From the NCBI GenBank assembly GCA_024529925.1, contig JAFEUB010000774.1, positions 669,501 to 733,500 on the forward strand: a stretch of DNA of 64,000 nucleotides. The letters are read 5' to 3'. The notes under the pieces were generated by a model. It was not told the DNA's origin. It made no database searches and saw only the letters and a program-made list of their open reading frames with translations. The DNA is from Ophthalmolycus amberensis (taxonomy: Eukaryota; Chordata; Actinopteri; Perciformes; Zoarcidae). Below are positions 38,701 to 52,527 of this stretch, piece by piece (position 1 is the stretch's first letter; each line of letters opens with the position of its first letter). Made by a program: the position numbers and the translations under genes.

Positions 38701-41690
38701 CGCAAGAAGTTTGTGGATGTTCTATTATATTTTACATAATCTGTGGAGCTTATAATATATTTTATAGACAGAGAAATAAAAAGTCCTCAGTGTAGCCATG
38801 GTGCAACCTGAGCTTGTAAATGTAAAAGGATTCAGGCAGTAAAGGACTGAATAAAAGTTTATATCCAGCCAGCTCAGTATTCACAAAATCCATTTCCCAG
38901 ATAGCAGCATACAATGAAATTTCCCATTTCTTTATCTGTCACTTCTGCTAATCCAGACACTGATCTCCCAGAAACAAAGCAGTGTTTTCTATATGTAACA
39001 AAATGTCATAAACACTTCTCTTGTCTCCAATCATTTCCTCTCATCACCTCCTCTATTATGGCTGCATGCATGCTAATAAGTTACCGTTTCTCCTCTTTTC
39101 TGTATCTCTCCTCTATATGTTCTATTTCCAGGCATGAGCATGCTTATCTCTGTGTCTGCTGGAGAAAGAACAAGAAGCAGCATTGACAGAAGACAAAAAG
39201 CAAACAAGAAAAAGAAGACGGCCAGAGCACAAATGTATGAGAGGCATTATATCATTTAATATACATAAATAGGTGTATATTTACTATACATAAATGTACA
39301 AGCAATGTTCTCTTACATCCAAGAGCCGGTGGCTCTTGCAGTATTTTCTCACACTGTTCGTTCACATTTTTAAAAACTTTTAATTGAAGCCTCTGTGTTT
39401 TATTCAAAACAAACAACTTGGGAATCTCCATCAGTTATAAATAAACCAAAGAGCCTCATCACTTGTTACTATATAAAATGGGCACCAGCCAAAGCCTAGC
39501 ATAATAGGATGGCTCCATTGTTGTAATCAGGGACAAAACCATTGTTCCAGAATTCATTGTGTTCACATACATTTCCCAACCTTTGTTTTTTTCTAATAGA
39601 CTGTGGAGAAATAGAGTTACATAATACAAGAAAAGAAAAAAGACATGAAATTCAAGGAGTGTGGAATTCCTGGCCACAATCACAGAGCACAGGAGATATT
39701 TTACATCATATAGATCATAAATACGCAGCTTCATTACTCAGAAGTTTAACTTCTGCTACATACGCTTTCTTAATAGAAAAAAGCATGCTAGTGTGAAAGG
39801 TGGATGGGTGTTACGAACCGTAAATTTGTTTCGGACTTGGCGTGAAAAGGCCTTTGGTCAGCTGTCTTGGTAACAGACTCTCATTGAAACCCCTCAGTGA
39901 TGTATTTTGTGTTCGGTTCATACAGAGAGGGAATCGGATAGTGTAATTGAAACATTTCATCTTGTGCCCATCCTGATCTGGACAGATGTCGTGCTGATAA
40001 ACTAGTACACTTTAGATTTGTTTTCTATTGACCCTGATGGACAGAACCATTGAATCATTAAACTCATGGACCTGTACACAGTCTAGAGCCGCATTGGCGA
40101 GACTAATGCTTGATGTAAAGAAAACCAAAGTGTATTTACAGTTACTATTAAAATGTTGACATCATGATGGTGTTTCATGAAAAAGCCATGGAAGTTCAGA
40201 AAGACATTGAATGTCTGTACCATGATATTCTGTGCAAACTACAGCGTAAATTGTCCATTCGTGTTTTGGTCCACTCATCTATTGAGTATCTCAAGATGAT
40301 GTTAGCGTAGCATTAAGAATTAAAAAACTTTATTTATGTAGACCCTTTAAAACACAGCATCCACTGTGTGGGTTTAGCTTAAGACAAGCAGCTTAAAAAT
40401 AGAAAACTGGGGATATTAGACGTTACAACATGAATTCTACACTCATTCACATTAGTAGCATGTAAACTAAATACAAAGGATTAACAGAAAATTAAAAAGA
40501 CAAAATTAAATGTCAATTATATTACAGCAATATCCAATGCTCAAGATATTTGTATTGTAAGCTAACGTTATGTTGGCCTGCTTTTGTCGCTTTTCACAGT
40601 TTTGTTTTCGCATTTACATAATCTATAGTTTAGTAGGTTTGTAGCTTGGTTAAGTTCTACTCTACATAATCAGCTTCTCAACAGAAGATGTTTTGGATGG
40701 TGAGACCTTTTTTAAGAACAGATTTTAGATTAAATAAAGAATTGCTTATTTTGGCATATTGTTGAGAGTTTTTGTTTTTATTTGTTAGCAAATGTATGTA
40801 CCGGTATGTATGTGTACACATCCAGTACAAATTTTGCTCATGAATGTGTACAAATGTGGATAGTGGCTTTTGATTCCATTTAGAACCGCTAGATTCATGA
40901 TCAAAAATCTTGCAAATTAATCATAAATTCACTTAAGACAGTTCAGCCGCAGCGTAATTTTTGTCTCTGTAGGAAGTCTGGTCAACAATGCCAGAAAGTG
41001 CCATAACGTATGACCATTTTGTGACACCTGCAATTAGTAGTTGGATTTTAGTCTGCACTCTCATTTAAATTTATATCTGTGTTTATGCATCTCTTTTTAT
41101 GTGACTTTTCCAGCCAGTCATGCTTGATGGGGATGAATATGACTCACGTAATAGTAGGTTATTATAAAAATTGTCAGACTTATGGACACATTACCCCTTC
41201 CATGCATCATAGATAACTTTAAAAAACCCACAAAAAACACTGTGGGTAAATTTGTAGAAGTCATGTCAAAAAGTAGTTTAAAAATATTTTGTAAAATTAC
41301 ACATTTATGTCTATTTGTTCTTGTGGTTATGACTTGCGTACGATAATGTTATTAGCTTTTATCCAATCAGATTCAGCCTCTATTTCTCTATGTAAGGAGA
41401 GAGGCCCGATGCTCGCTAGGTAGACGTTGCAGTTTAAGTAAATGGGGACGATATTGTTGATTGTCATAGTCTTCAACCAATCAGATCTTTAGTTTGACAT
41501 GTTGGGCGTATTCTTTGACGTGCCAGTGGCACCGAGGTAGCCTCCTAAGTATGTATAGTACATCTGCATTAACGTGCGCCGTGAATGGTCAGTGGGCCAG
41601 CGCTTGACTAATTTATTTATTGTTATGAACGGTGTTCCTGGCTGACAGCGTCGCACATTTCATGTCTGGGAATGTGTTTCATTTTAACTG
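29741..41690. other. Gene-poor region upstream of vgf
   Basis: No coding exon recognised on either strand across about 12 kb. It is AT-rich with short simple repeats. Some segments (for example 32850-33090, 34440-34640, 36640-36760) have mixed, non-repetitive composition that could mark conserved noncoding elements, but this needs alignment. Open frames longer than 100 codons here have no family character. Confidence 0.4.
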
Positions 41691-41699
41691 AGCGTCTTG

Positions 41700-42034
41700 G
41701 TGTTTGGAGCTACGCTACGCTAACCTGAGGACGCCATAGCACGGCAGGACACTACAGTGCTTTTGAAAACTTTTGGAGAAACCCGAGTGGATCTACAGAT
41801 CAACGAACACGTTCGCAGGGAAACGGAGCTCCACAACCACGGTCCGGCCGCAGAGGTGGGATCCCGGCCCCGCTGCGAACCGGCCGCCGCAGACCGGCAA
41901 AATATAACTGGGGAAGCTCGACTGTCACTGGCGTCCATGAATCGAGAAGGACTTCTTACTGGAACTGAAACGATGCAAACTCTTTGTCAACAAAGAAAGG
42001 AGGATGGACTTTGTCTTTAAGTGAACAGCATTCG
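41700..42034 (+). other. Candidate orphan first exon
   Basis: A GC- and CpG-richer block in AT-rich surroundings, ending at a consensus donor, CATTCG followed by GTAAGTGA. An open frame of 87 codons (41757-42020) closes with TAA before the donor and has no recognised domain, so the block may be a 5' UTR or a noncoding transcript. slc47a, on the same strand 18 kb away, has an acceptor just before its Met and needs an upstream noncoding exon; a link is only a possibility. Confidence 0.35.
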
Positions 42035-44133
42035 GTAAGTGACAAACTGCGTTTGTTTTTTTTACATCTGCAGTAACGTTACTACGGTTCATTTGTCTAT
42101 CGTGACGTTTTTATGAATAATATTTGAATGGCTCGTGCTCTTGTGTGGTGGAATGCGTGGATCTGCTGCATGTTTGCTGGATTGATGTGTCATGCTTTGT
42201 TGCCACATGAATATATGTGACTGGTTCTTATGACTTTGTTGTTGTCATTGTGTTAATTATGTTAATTTGACTATTGTCCGTTAATGACGTAGGGTCCCGT
42301 CATGCACGGATTCATGTATCTGCAGCTGTTCAACTGTAGTAGGACAGCACAGAAGGCCCAGGTATAAAATGCACGGCCCGCCACTGGTAAATATAGACCT
42401 GGGGTTACAATATCGTAACCTTCCTTCTAACTCACATAGGCTCACTCTAGTTCCACGAGGCAACAATTACAGGCTGTTAGAAAACACGTGTGTCCACGTA
42501 AGCCATTAACATACAGCAAAGTGGTGTATGACTGTATTCTGGAGTTGAAAGGAACAATGTCTTAGTTTCACAGCAGTTTACCTGACATTCAAAGCTGGAG
42601 ACAGAGCACATTTCAAATATAGACATACTGTTATTCTAAGAGGGAGAGATTAAAGTTGAAATGACTCAGATCCACTGGGATCCTGAACAAAATCTCAGAA
42701 CAAGATGAATACTTAACGGAAGAAATGAAGGGCTACATTTTTCAGATAATCTTATTATGAAATTCAAATCTTGTCTGCAAATATTAACAGGTTTTTTTTT
42801 GAACACATACTCCAAGTATACCACTTTCTGTAGGTTCTCTGACAGGCTTAGGCAAAGAGATGTATTCAGAAATTAGGCTATGAAGGCTAGAGGCGATCCT
42901 TTAAATCCCATACACAGATATTATCACCAACTGACAGTGTTTGCTAGACATAATGTTTTTTGTTTTTTTTGAAAGCCCAACACTCGTGGGCCATTTAAAA
43001 TCTGTATTCTTCAGGCAAGGTCCAAATTCGAGCCATAAATATTTCAGATGTTTGAAATAAATGAGGGATACTCCTGTGGAGTAGTATCTAGTGCGGTAAC
43101 ATTGAGTCATTCGCCCACTGCAATTCTCATATTTTGAATTATCAGTGCTCAAGTAAAAGTTGTGTTGTGTTCCCTACCGCTGTCCCTGTTGTGTATCACA
43201 AACTTTGAAATCCACATGGAAAAGTTTCAAGTTGCAGAGTAAAGAGGTGGCACACAACTTCTTTGGGGCATTGCTGTCTTGCAGTAAAAATGTATACATT
43301 ATTCTGTATTAGAGCAGACAGTTTTTTGTATTTCATTTACAGCCTATTCTAAATAAAGATTTACACGTGTCATTTTGGGGTTCATTCAAACTGTGGCTTT
43401 ATCAGGAACGTCCAGGATGTACACATGATTAATGTGCACATGTTAGAACAAGATAATAAATAATACTTACACCTTGGGAAACCCTCGCACAATCGAGCCG
43501 CGTGGCTTTGTAAATTAACACACAGTTTAGGGCATCTGTGAGCAGAATACCTTGAATTATCACTGTCAGCTCAGAGGATAATAGTGCATGATCCCCCGTC
43601 AAACTGAAACAACCAATGCCGAATACAAAAAGTATTGCACTAAAAATGTAATATTTCATCAGACAGCTGTGCTATATATTTGTGAAGGCTCTCCCGGGGA
43701 TAAAACATCGATCAGGAACAGAAGCGTATTGGCATACATCCGCTTAGCCACATGTTTTGTGTAACTAATTGGATAACCACACCAAGTAAAGCACGAAATT
43801 GCCTTTTTTTTATCCCTCCTGCAGCAGTGGATGCAACCCTCTCTGCAGGGCGTTGGTGGGGCACAGAGGCACACACATTTATGAGTCATACATTTAATAT
43901 CCTCTCCCTTCCTACTCATATCATAAACACTCTGAGAGATGGAAGTGAAACATCCACTTTTTTCCTCTTTAACCACGTCGGAGACTTCGTCACAGAGTCG
44001 AGAGAGAATCTCTCCTATGCGGTCCTTCGAGTGTTTTCTCATCCTTACTCTCCGGTGCCCCCTGATTCCTCATCTTTCCCGGTCTGACACTCAGAAATGC
44101 TGCTTTCACTCCCCTCGTGCTAGTTTTACAGAA

Positions 44134-44137
<4 letters not shown>

Positions 44138-44173
<36 letters not shown>
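44138..44173. repeat. (GT)n microsatellite
   Basis: Uninterrupted TG dinucleotides. Confidence 0.95.
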
Positions 44174-44176
<3 letters not shown>

Positions 44177-47100
44177 GCTGAGAAGATAAGAGATTAGCAT
44201 GAGTCAGATAATGATTCAGGACGCCAGGTGGCAAATGCCTCAAATCATGCTCTCCCTCTCTCTCTCTTGCTTCCTCTCACTTGTTTGCTGCCTTGTCTAC
44301 TCCTCTCACTGCACACACTGTCACTGCTGCTCATTCGCCCGCCGACGTCTCCCACCGCTCCCACTCACAAATTCAGCCCGTCTCTTATGTCTCCCCATGA
44401 CTCCCTCTTTCTCTTTCTCCTCGCGATTTCTCCTTGTGTTCCCCGTCTGCCTGCAACTGTGGCAAACTCAATAACCCACCGGTTCACGGGAGGGCGTGGA
44501 GAGGTTAACAGGGGAGATAAAGAGGGTAAAGACAGATCGAGTGAAGAGGGAAGGTGGCGTGGGTGTAGTAGAGGGAGCGACGGCCAGATGTAGGAGAGAT
44601 AAACGGGAGCGTGTCGGATCTAGGTGGAAATTGAGCATGAACCTCAAGGAGTGTATCGGGAAAAAAGCATCAGCTTGTGTTGTGCGCGTGATGCTGGATA
44701 ATTTAGAAAGAGTGGGACATAGGAATGTGTTGTGAGAGGCAGAGAGGGTTATAGAGAGCTGTGTAGAGGTGGATGGAGGCAGGGATAGAGCGATAGAAGG
44801 AGGGGTGGTGATCCTGGGGGCCCGATGACTCATGGCTGTGCTGCGGTTTGTGCGTCACTGGCGCTGGCTGGAGGAGGAGATAGTGGAGAGGTCTACGCAT
44901 TTAATTACAGCCTTCCAATTTAGACACACTGTACACACACACACCTACACACGCACTCGCACAAAATAATATCACAAATAATAGTCTTACAAGTACACTA
45001 ATTTGTGACACACGCACACAAGTATGTAGACAAGCACGGACGTAGGCGCATTCTGGGAGCACTCGAAAATGTTGGCAGCGTCTTAAGCATACTTGCAAAC
45101 TGAATGTAAATTATTCTTTTTTCTATATTCCTTTTTTGCTTTCGTCACAGGTATCAAGCTAAAACGATTGTGGTCACGAGCGTGTTGAGCATGCACTCTC
45201 TCTGCGTGCAGTCATCCCATCCCAGACAGACCTTGAGGCACGAAACTTATCAACCCCCCCAAAAAAAATTCCAAAATACCAAATCGTACCCTTTGAGCAG
45301 TTGCACCACACGGCTTGTGACTGGAATATGAAATAGACACACAGACATACAGAGGGACGTGCAGGACTCGCTTTGATGACGCAGTCAAGCAAACTCTTCT
45401 CTCAGATAATACTGCACACTTGATAGTTCTTAAAATACAATTTGCACTGCGTGACGTTCGAGTCACCCTGCTGGTTAAAGGTCATCCTTGTAAGAGCAGG
45501 ATTTCAGAATCACCTGGAATGTATGTTGTTGATTATCTATGGTTGTATGGTTATGAATAAGATCTGCAAGGCTTGTGATTCAAAAATACCGCATCTGAAG
45601 TGATTAAACTGTGGAAATTGTTCCAATTATCTTCATAATATCATATCCTTTACATTCAACTTGCTGTTTCTCCGCTGCTTTGGAAATTACTTCTCCTTCA
45701 GTTGAGTCGAGTTTATTTAAAAAGCACTTTTAACACCTGCACTTTCCCCATTGACGATAAACAAATGACACATGCAGATAGAAATTAGAGTAAGAAATAG
45801 AATAAGAAAATCATAAATAGCAGGAAATGGTGGCAGAGCCTGCTCCAAAACAGGCACAAAAGAGAGTGTGACGGCTGTATTATACGGTGTTTGCTGGATA
45901 TATTTTTGGCACCATACACTTCCTGTGAGGAAAATGTATAGATATTGTTTATTCACCTCACAATCCTGAGTTAAATGTATAAAAACATTATGTATTAGCT
46001 TTACAGGTATCCTACGTTATGTTTGTATTCTAAAGAAATGTTTTTGACAGCTACGCAAAGTAACTAAAAGCATTAAAATACAATACAATTCATATTTAAT
46101 TACTCTTCCATGATCAACATCCAATTTGGCTTGTAGAGAAAATGTTCCCACATGCATGTACTAGATCTCCTGCTGATAACTATTTTAATTTGTAGAAGTG
46201 ATTATTTTGGAGGCTCTTTTCACAAACCAGGTAACAAATATCCCTCTACACATGAATACAAAGATCTTTTTTGTTTTTGTTTTAATGTCATTTAGGTTTT
46301 TGTTTACCTTGTCGTATAGTAATTTGTGTGTAATGACAAGTCGACTCACTACTCTAGATCGTGTTACATTTTACCTATATAGGAAACTACAGGGTGATTT
46401 TATTTCAATGGCTCCTTTGCCTTGGAACATAAAAATCACATGAAAATTAAAGAGCTCCAAACTACATACCATTCAAGAACACACTGTGTATATCAAATAA
46501 ATGTGAATTTATCACCATTTTTATTTATTTGATTTCACATTCAATCAGAAAGGTTTAGATTTAGCTGATCCACAGCATCCTTTCCACAAGCCCTTACTAC
46601 CACCTTTTCGTACAATTTCTCTTTCTTTAACTTCCCTTTCCCGTCCAAACACATTACCCCCCTTGTGTGCCAATTACCCCTCTAAGAGGCTGCAAGCCTC
46701 ACTCTTAAACAATAGGAGCAATCAGTTGCCCTCTCTCCCTCTCCCCCCTCAATGTGCCCCGTCCCTCCACTCTTTTCCAGCAGAGAGTGTAAAGGGAGTA
46801 TAATTTTTGCAAACAGCAGTGTTGGGAGGAAAATGGTAGGGGGAGGAGAGAGGAGAATCAGAACGAGATAGAAGGAGAGAGGGGCCGCCGATTGGCTGGG
46901 GTCACGTTGGTTCAAAGAGTCTACAAGCCCATGTGAGAATACAACACTGCATGCAGATGTTTGCTGTCTTAAGCTAAGACAGGCAAGAAAAGAGCTGCTC
47001 GAAAACCCTTTATACGGATCATCTAAACCCTATAGAACACAAAACACAGCCACACTGTCTGTGACGCCTACTGAAATGATCCTGCAAAAAGAGAAGCTGA

Positions 47101-47840
47101 TGGAGACCACAGCTTTTGCTTTTTTTAATCAAAAATTACAGAATATACATTTACACACTTGAACATCCAGATCCTCAGACACAGAATGAAGCAAAGATAC
47201 ATTTTGTTAATGTCTGGTATCAAATGCTTAAAGTTGTCTCTGTTTGTTGTTACCCAAATAAGATGTTAAAAGTATTGTTGCATCATCATGTCCATTAACC
47301 TTCAAAATGAAGGAATCTAATTTTTGATTGAATGTTAATAAAACAAGACTTCATTCATCATTTTTTAGATAAATAAAATAAAAAACAATACAAAATGTAT
47401 AACATCAAATACTAGTTGTTGTTGTTTTTTTTAATTTTTTTTAATCAATTCAGTGGGGGGTTTTCCCAGCAGTTTTCCAGGTCTTTCAATTTAACGCCTA
47501 TTTCCCCTTTCATTCATGCCTGCTATCATGAGTCGTCAGCAGCTCCGTCCCTGGGGAGGGAAATCCCAGCTGTCACTAAATAACTTTTCAGATCACACCA
47601 ATAAAGCTAATGTCCACGGACACCAAAGGCCCTGGAGTCCATTTAACAGCTGCTTAACGCATGAGCACCCAAGTGACACACACACACACACACACATGCG
47701 GGTTGTTGTGGATTACTCTAACCAGGCTAATGATCTCCTCAATGGGACAACTGGGACTCTTCTGAGACCATCTTCAGCCGGAGGCCCCACAGGGACCTGG
47801 AGAGGGGCTCAGGGGTAATTACAATGCAAATGTTGCATTT

Positions 47841-47843
47841 GTG

Positions 47844-47883
<40 letters not shown>
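47841..47883. repeat. (GT)n microsatellite
   Basis: GT dinucleotides with one GC interruption. Confidence 0.95.
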
Positions 47884-47885
<2 letters not shown>

Positions 47886-48609
47886 TGCCCCAGATTAGGT
47901 TAATCTACAATCAAGCAAATTTTGATTATGATGGATTTCAAGCAGTTCATATAAGAAAGGGAAATTAATAGTTAGATGCGTGGTAAAAGATAAGGTGTAT
48001 GTTTAGACATTTTTTAAGTCAATATCTTTTTAAAACGTATGTGAGGATAGTGAAATATATGACTGGATATGTAAATAACAAACAAATATATAGTGTTTTA
48101 GCTCATTTTCAATGATCTTGTGAACAAAAAACTGAAAGTCAAAGCCCTATCCTAAACAAACATAAAATACAACAAAGCAACTTAATTGTGTTCAGTTTTT
48201 CCACATCTAAACCATTTGAATGAAATAATCAGCTTGTTAAAACAAAATAGTTTCATTATTATCGTCCTTATATCAGTAATTCTTCTGTGCTGCTTTTTTT
48301 TCAGAAAAGCTTCCAACATTTTGCAAAGCTAACTTACATGTTAGTTTGTGCAAGTGTTTGCTTTCTGTTTTTTATCATCGAAATGAATGCTCATCTGCCT
48401 CTCTGCTCAGTAAACATTCAGATTCGTCATCAAGGAAACATTTTAACAGCACCTGCTCACATTTGAAAAGCTTAACATTCAAAATCAGTGGCACTGGATA
48501 CAGATGACAGAGAAGCAGAGGACAAGAAACGGAGGAGAGGCTAATTGAGAGGGAGAGAGGGATGGGGGGTAAATGGATGTATGATTGATGCAAGTTGGAC
48601 GCTGGGAGA

Positions 48610-48616
<7 letters not shown>

Positions 48617-48648
<32 letters not shown>
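48617..48648. repeat. (GA)n microsatellite
   Basis: Uninterrupted AG dinucleotides within a purine-rich block. Confidence 0.9.
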
Positions 48649-48651
<3 letters not shown>

Positions 48652-51600
48652 GAAGGGGGGAAGGGAAGCAGAAAATGAGGTGGCAGGCATAAATTGATCC
48701 TCACCTTCTTTTTTTTGTCATTCTGCCTTTGTTTCGGCTCATGGCCCCTCACCGTCATCATCATCATCATTATTTCCCCCACTCTCTCTCCCCCTCTCTC
48801 TTTCTTTCTCGCTCTGTCACCAGCCCCTTCTCCCGCCCCTCTCTCTGACGTGCCAATCAGATCGTAACATGACATTATGGCCCATTATACCTGGGCTGGA
48901 TGACCGGTCTGCTGCTGGTGGCCAAGCTTCTCAGGTACAATGTCGCGAACAAAACAGAGTCATGTATGAAATGCGCCTCAAAATGTAAATGTTCTGTTTC
49001 CTCGTCCCTTTATTTGCTGCGTGTCATTTCCCTGGCGTCCAGGCAGAATGGAACGAGGTAGGGAATTATGTAATCTGGGGATACAGGCTTGTAATGCCTG
49101 AAGACAGCACTGATGGATAGAGATAGCGAGAGAGTGTAAAGAAAAATAATGGATGCAAAGAAAGGGAGTGAGAAAATGAGAATCATAGGAGGGGGAACGG
49201 TAGAAAGAGAGCCATGAACACTCAAGCAGCAGAAAAGCATTGTGGTCATCTGCAGTGCGATGAGTCACCTGTAGGCAACACACACACATACGCACAAACT
49301 CAAGAGAGACAGGCTTTGCAATCACAGCCCACAGCTGTGTAGTCACAATGCCATATCGTCTCATATACTGCTTTTTCTGAATGCGTCGCAGCGTCTAATC
49401 TGAAACACAATCATGCGCTGAATGCATGAGTGAAAATAAAAAGTGATGGAATTAAAAAATTAAAACAAAACTACAAAATGATTTGTCCTTTCAAAGCCTT
49501 CCTGGCCAATTTGAGAAATCAACCTGATGATTAACATAAACTGTCGAACAAAATGTTAATGAAAGACATACTTGGGCTTTCGATGGTTTACTGCCAGCAT
49601 GATGTTGCGGCTCTTGTAATTAGTTGAAATAAAATCTGTGGATTACATCAACCATCTGTATCCTGTGTACATATTTCCTTCTGCCACCCGTCTGCTCCTC
49701 CTCTGTTAGGTCGGGGCTTGAAAAGGCTGCGTCAAATGTGCTGTAATCCACGTGACGAAGCCATTCAACATTATACAGACACACCAGCTATACACTGAAA
49801 TTACAAGTAATAAAACAAAATGACTCGGACTAGGCCTGCCACGATAACTATTTTTGTTGGATGCTATATTTTTCCAGAAATAACTGGAAGAAATTATATT
49901 ATTAGCATTTTAAGAACATGTAATGCCACTGATATGATAGTATATACAAACAAATACAACAATAATACAATAAAACCACACAACCATAACACAATCCCAA
50001 GTCTTACATCTGTAGGGAAAACCCTGCTGTTTATTCTGCCGTCATGTTGCCATTTTTATGTAAACAAACACGCAGGTAAACACAGCAGGCAATATTGAGG
50101 CGGAAATGACTGCGGTCATGTCCATATATCCATCTATCTATATATATACTATAACTCGATATAGTCATTATTGTTAGGGGCCTAATTAAGGCTGCAACTA
50201 ATGATTGTTTTCATTATCAATAATGTGATGATTATTTTCTCGATTAATCGCTTGGGTTATAAAAATGTATTAAAATGTCTTGTTTTGTTCAATCAACTTT
50301 CCAAAACCTCCAAATAATCAGTTTATTATAATGTAAGACCAAAAAAAACTGGAAAATAGTTGCCGATTCATTTTCATTGCAGCTTATTAAACTATGAACA
50401 AAGGCTCATCAACCAAACATCCCAGGACAACCCAGGTGAGGGTTGTATTATATGGTATCAAACACAAACCAAACCGAACAGAGACATAAGAGGAGACAGA
50501 GAAGAAGTTACATTTCACGGAGGAAAATAATCAAATACAAAAAGGTCAGAAAATCACATTTGATGGAAATTGGCATCACTGTTACAATGTCATAAACCAG
50601 TAAAACATCCTTTTGATGTTTGCAAAGACTAAAGATTAAATAAAAACAAAATTAATCAAATTCACATTCTTCTGCAGGATGAAAATGAAAAGATTTTTTT
50701 ATTAAAATGAGTATTATTCACGACACCACTACGAAAAACCTAAATTAATCGAATATGAATGATCTTGCATGTTTTTGTAAACATAAAAATATTTGTTTTT
50801 GTGTATCAGCAAGGTTTAGTTTTGTAAAACAAATGAGAAGCAACATGTTTAGAGAAACCAGATAAAAAAACAAACCTTTCTTGCTCTTTTTGCTTTAATT
50901 CCATTGTTTCTGAAGGAATTCAAGATTGAATGTGTTGATTTCTTAATCACAAATATCTGCTTCAGCCTCTGACATTTCTTTTTCCTCAGTGGCAAAGGAC
51001 TTTCTAGCAAAGCTGTATGTCGAACTGACACATTATTCATTGGCTGTCAGATAGCGCAAGGTTACTGTAAAACAAAAACAAAGCATTTATACTGCAGCCT
51101 GACAGGAAATCGTGTGAGCTCTCAACAGCAACATCAGCTAATTTCCAAATGGTCAGTCCATCTCTGGGTGGTATAAGATTATGTTGCTTTTTGAATCAGA
51201 AATATCTGACTATTGACGGCTGCAGCAAAGTGTTCCTGGTGGCCGTGCGGGTCATTCAGAGACAAACGTTTGGTCTCTTTTTCCTTCTTCTGGATAAAAA
51301 GATGGGAAACAAAAAAGGAGCAAATCTTGTCATCATTCATTCTTATTCTTTCTGCGTTTAACTCAACCTCTCCAGCCCTCCCCCATCCCTCCCACCCCCA
51401 GCCAGCTTCATCTCTTTTCAAGCCTCATCACCGACATGCAGCACTCCCCCCCCACCCCCCCCTCCCCCCTCCCCACCCCAATTTCCTCCATCCACTTTCT
51501 TGTCCCTGAACAAGAATGAGATTAATTCAGTCCATTTGTATTAGTAGTAGCTGGTTGTGCTGCTTTAGGTTCCCTAACAACAGTATAAAAAAAAATCTCT

Positions 51601-52481
51601 GTGTTGAGTGGGAGCTGCTCCTCGTCGGCCATCTCCTCCCACTGTGTAACCTCACTGGTGTGTTCAGTCTCTCCTGTGTGAGTAGCTATGCGGCCGTACG
51701 ACATGTGCACGTGCTCGTGCAGATTATTCTGAGGCACTCTGTTATTCATGGGCACGTGGATCTTTTAAAGCATTTCATTTTAGCAACATTGTCAGTCAAG
51801 TGGTTTGTGCAACTTTCAGGAGACGTGAAACATTCAGGTGTGAAAGACCACACGGTTAGCTATTAGCTTTCTTCAACAGCGTTGCCATGGCAACACTGTA
51901 AATGAAAGACTTATTGATTATTCATATTTCGCGATCATCGACTGAGTTGGAAACTGTATTGTTGAGAAAGCAATGAGAGGCGAGTGGAAACGGTTTTGTT
52001 CCGGGTCTCTCTTAGTTGTCAGTGTATGACCTGGTCACGAACTTTTTTTTATCCTCTGTGGTTGTGACCTTTAACTGTAGAGTCTGACCACATATTTGGT
52101 CAAACTCTGTTCAAACAGAATGTGAAACGCATGAACAAACGAGCGCCATTTCGCAATTGCTGCAAAGATTCATCACTATCTCACCCGTTTAGTCCAAAAT
52201 CAAAACAGTGGAATCTAAAGGAGACATTACGTTGGAACAAAAAGAGGTTTAAAACTGTGTTGATTATTCTGTGGTTACTGAGAGCATCAGATTGTTTTGG
52301 GATCGCTATGATAACATCTTTGCTCATTGCAGAGATTTGAAATTTCCTGTAACCTACAAAATAATGTCTCAGAAATAACTGTTAGTGTTAGATCAAGTCA
52401 TGGGGAATGAAGACAGGGCTCAAGATACATGTCCAAAGAAAGCAAAAAAACTGACTCACCATCTTGAATGAATTGCTGTAT

Positions 52482-52527
52482 GTTTGTTTGTGTGTCCACA
52501 CTTCAAAGTGTGGACACACAAACAAAC
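52482..52527. repeat. Near-perfect 46-bp palindrome
   Basis: 22-base arms (left arm beginning GTTTGTTTGTGTGT, right arm ending ACACACAAACAAAC) around the central CA at 52504-52505. It would fold as a strong hairpin. The following 150 bp, with TTTCCCAAAAACATCTCAAGG, resembles degenerate fish transposon sequence, so this may be part of a small inverted-repeat element. Confidence 0.85.

Noticed and set aside
41757..42020. 87-codon ORF in the CpG-rich block
   Set aside because: No family resemblance; it stops before the donor, so it is more likely untranslated sequence.
44228..44833. Overlapping 121-codon ORFs on both strands
   Set aside because: Pyrimidine- or purine-skewed composition explains the lack of stops.
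48375..48875. 166-codon minus-strand ORF
   Set aside because: Runs of Ser/Leu come from the (GA)n tract; no domain and no splice context.
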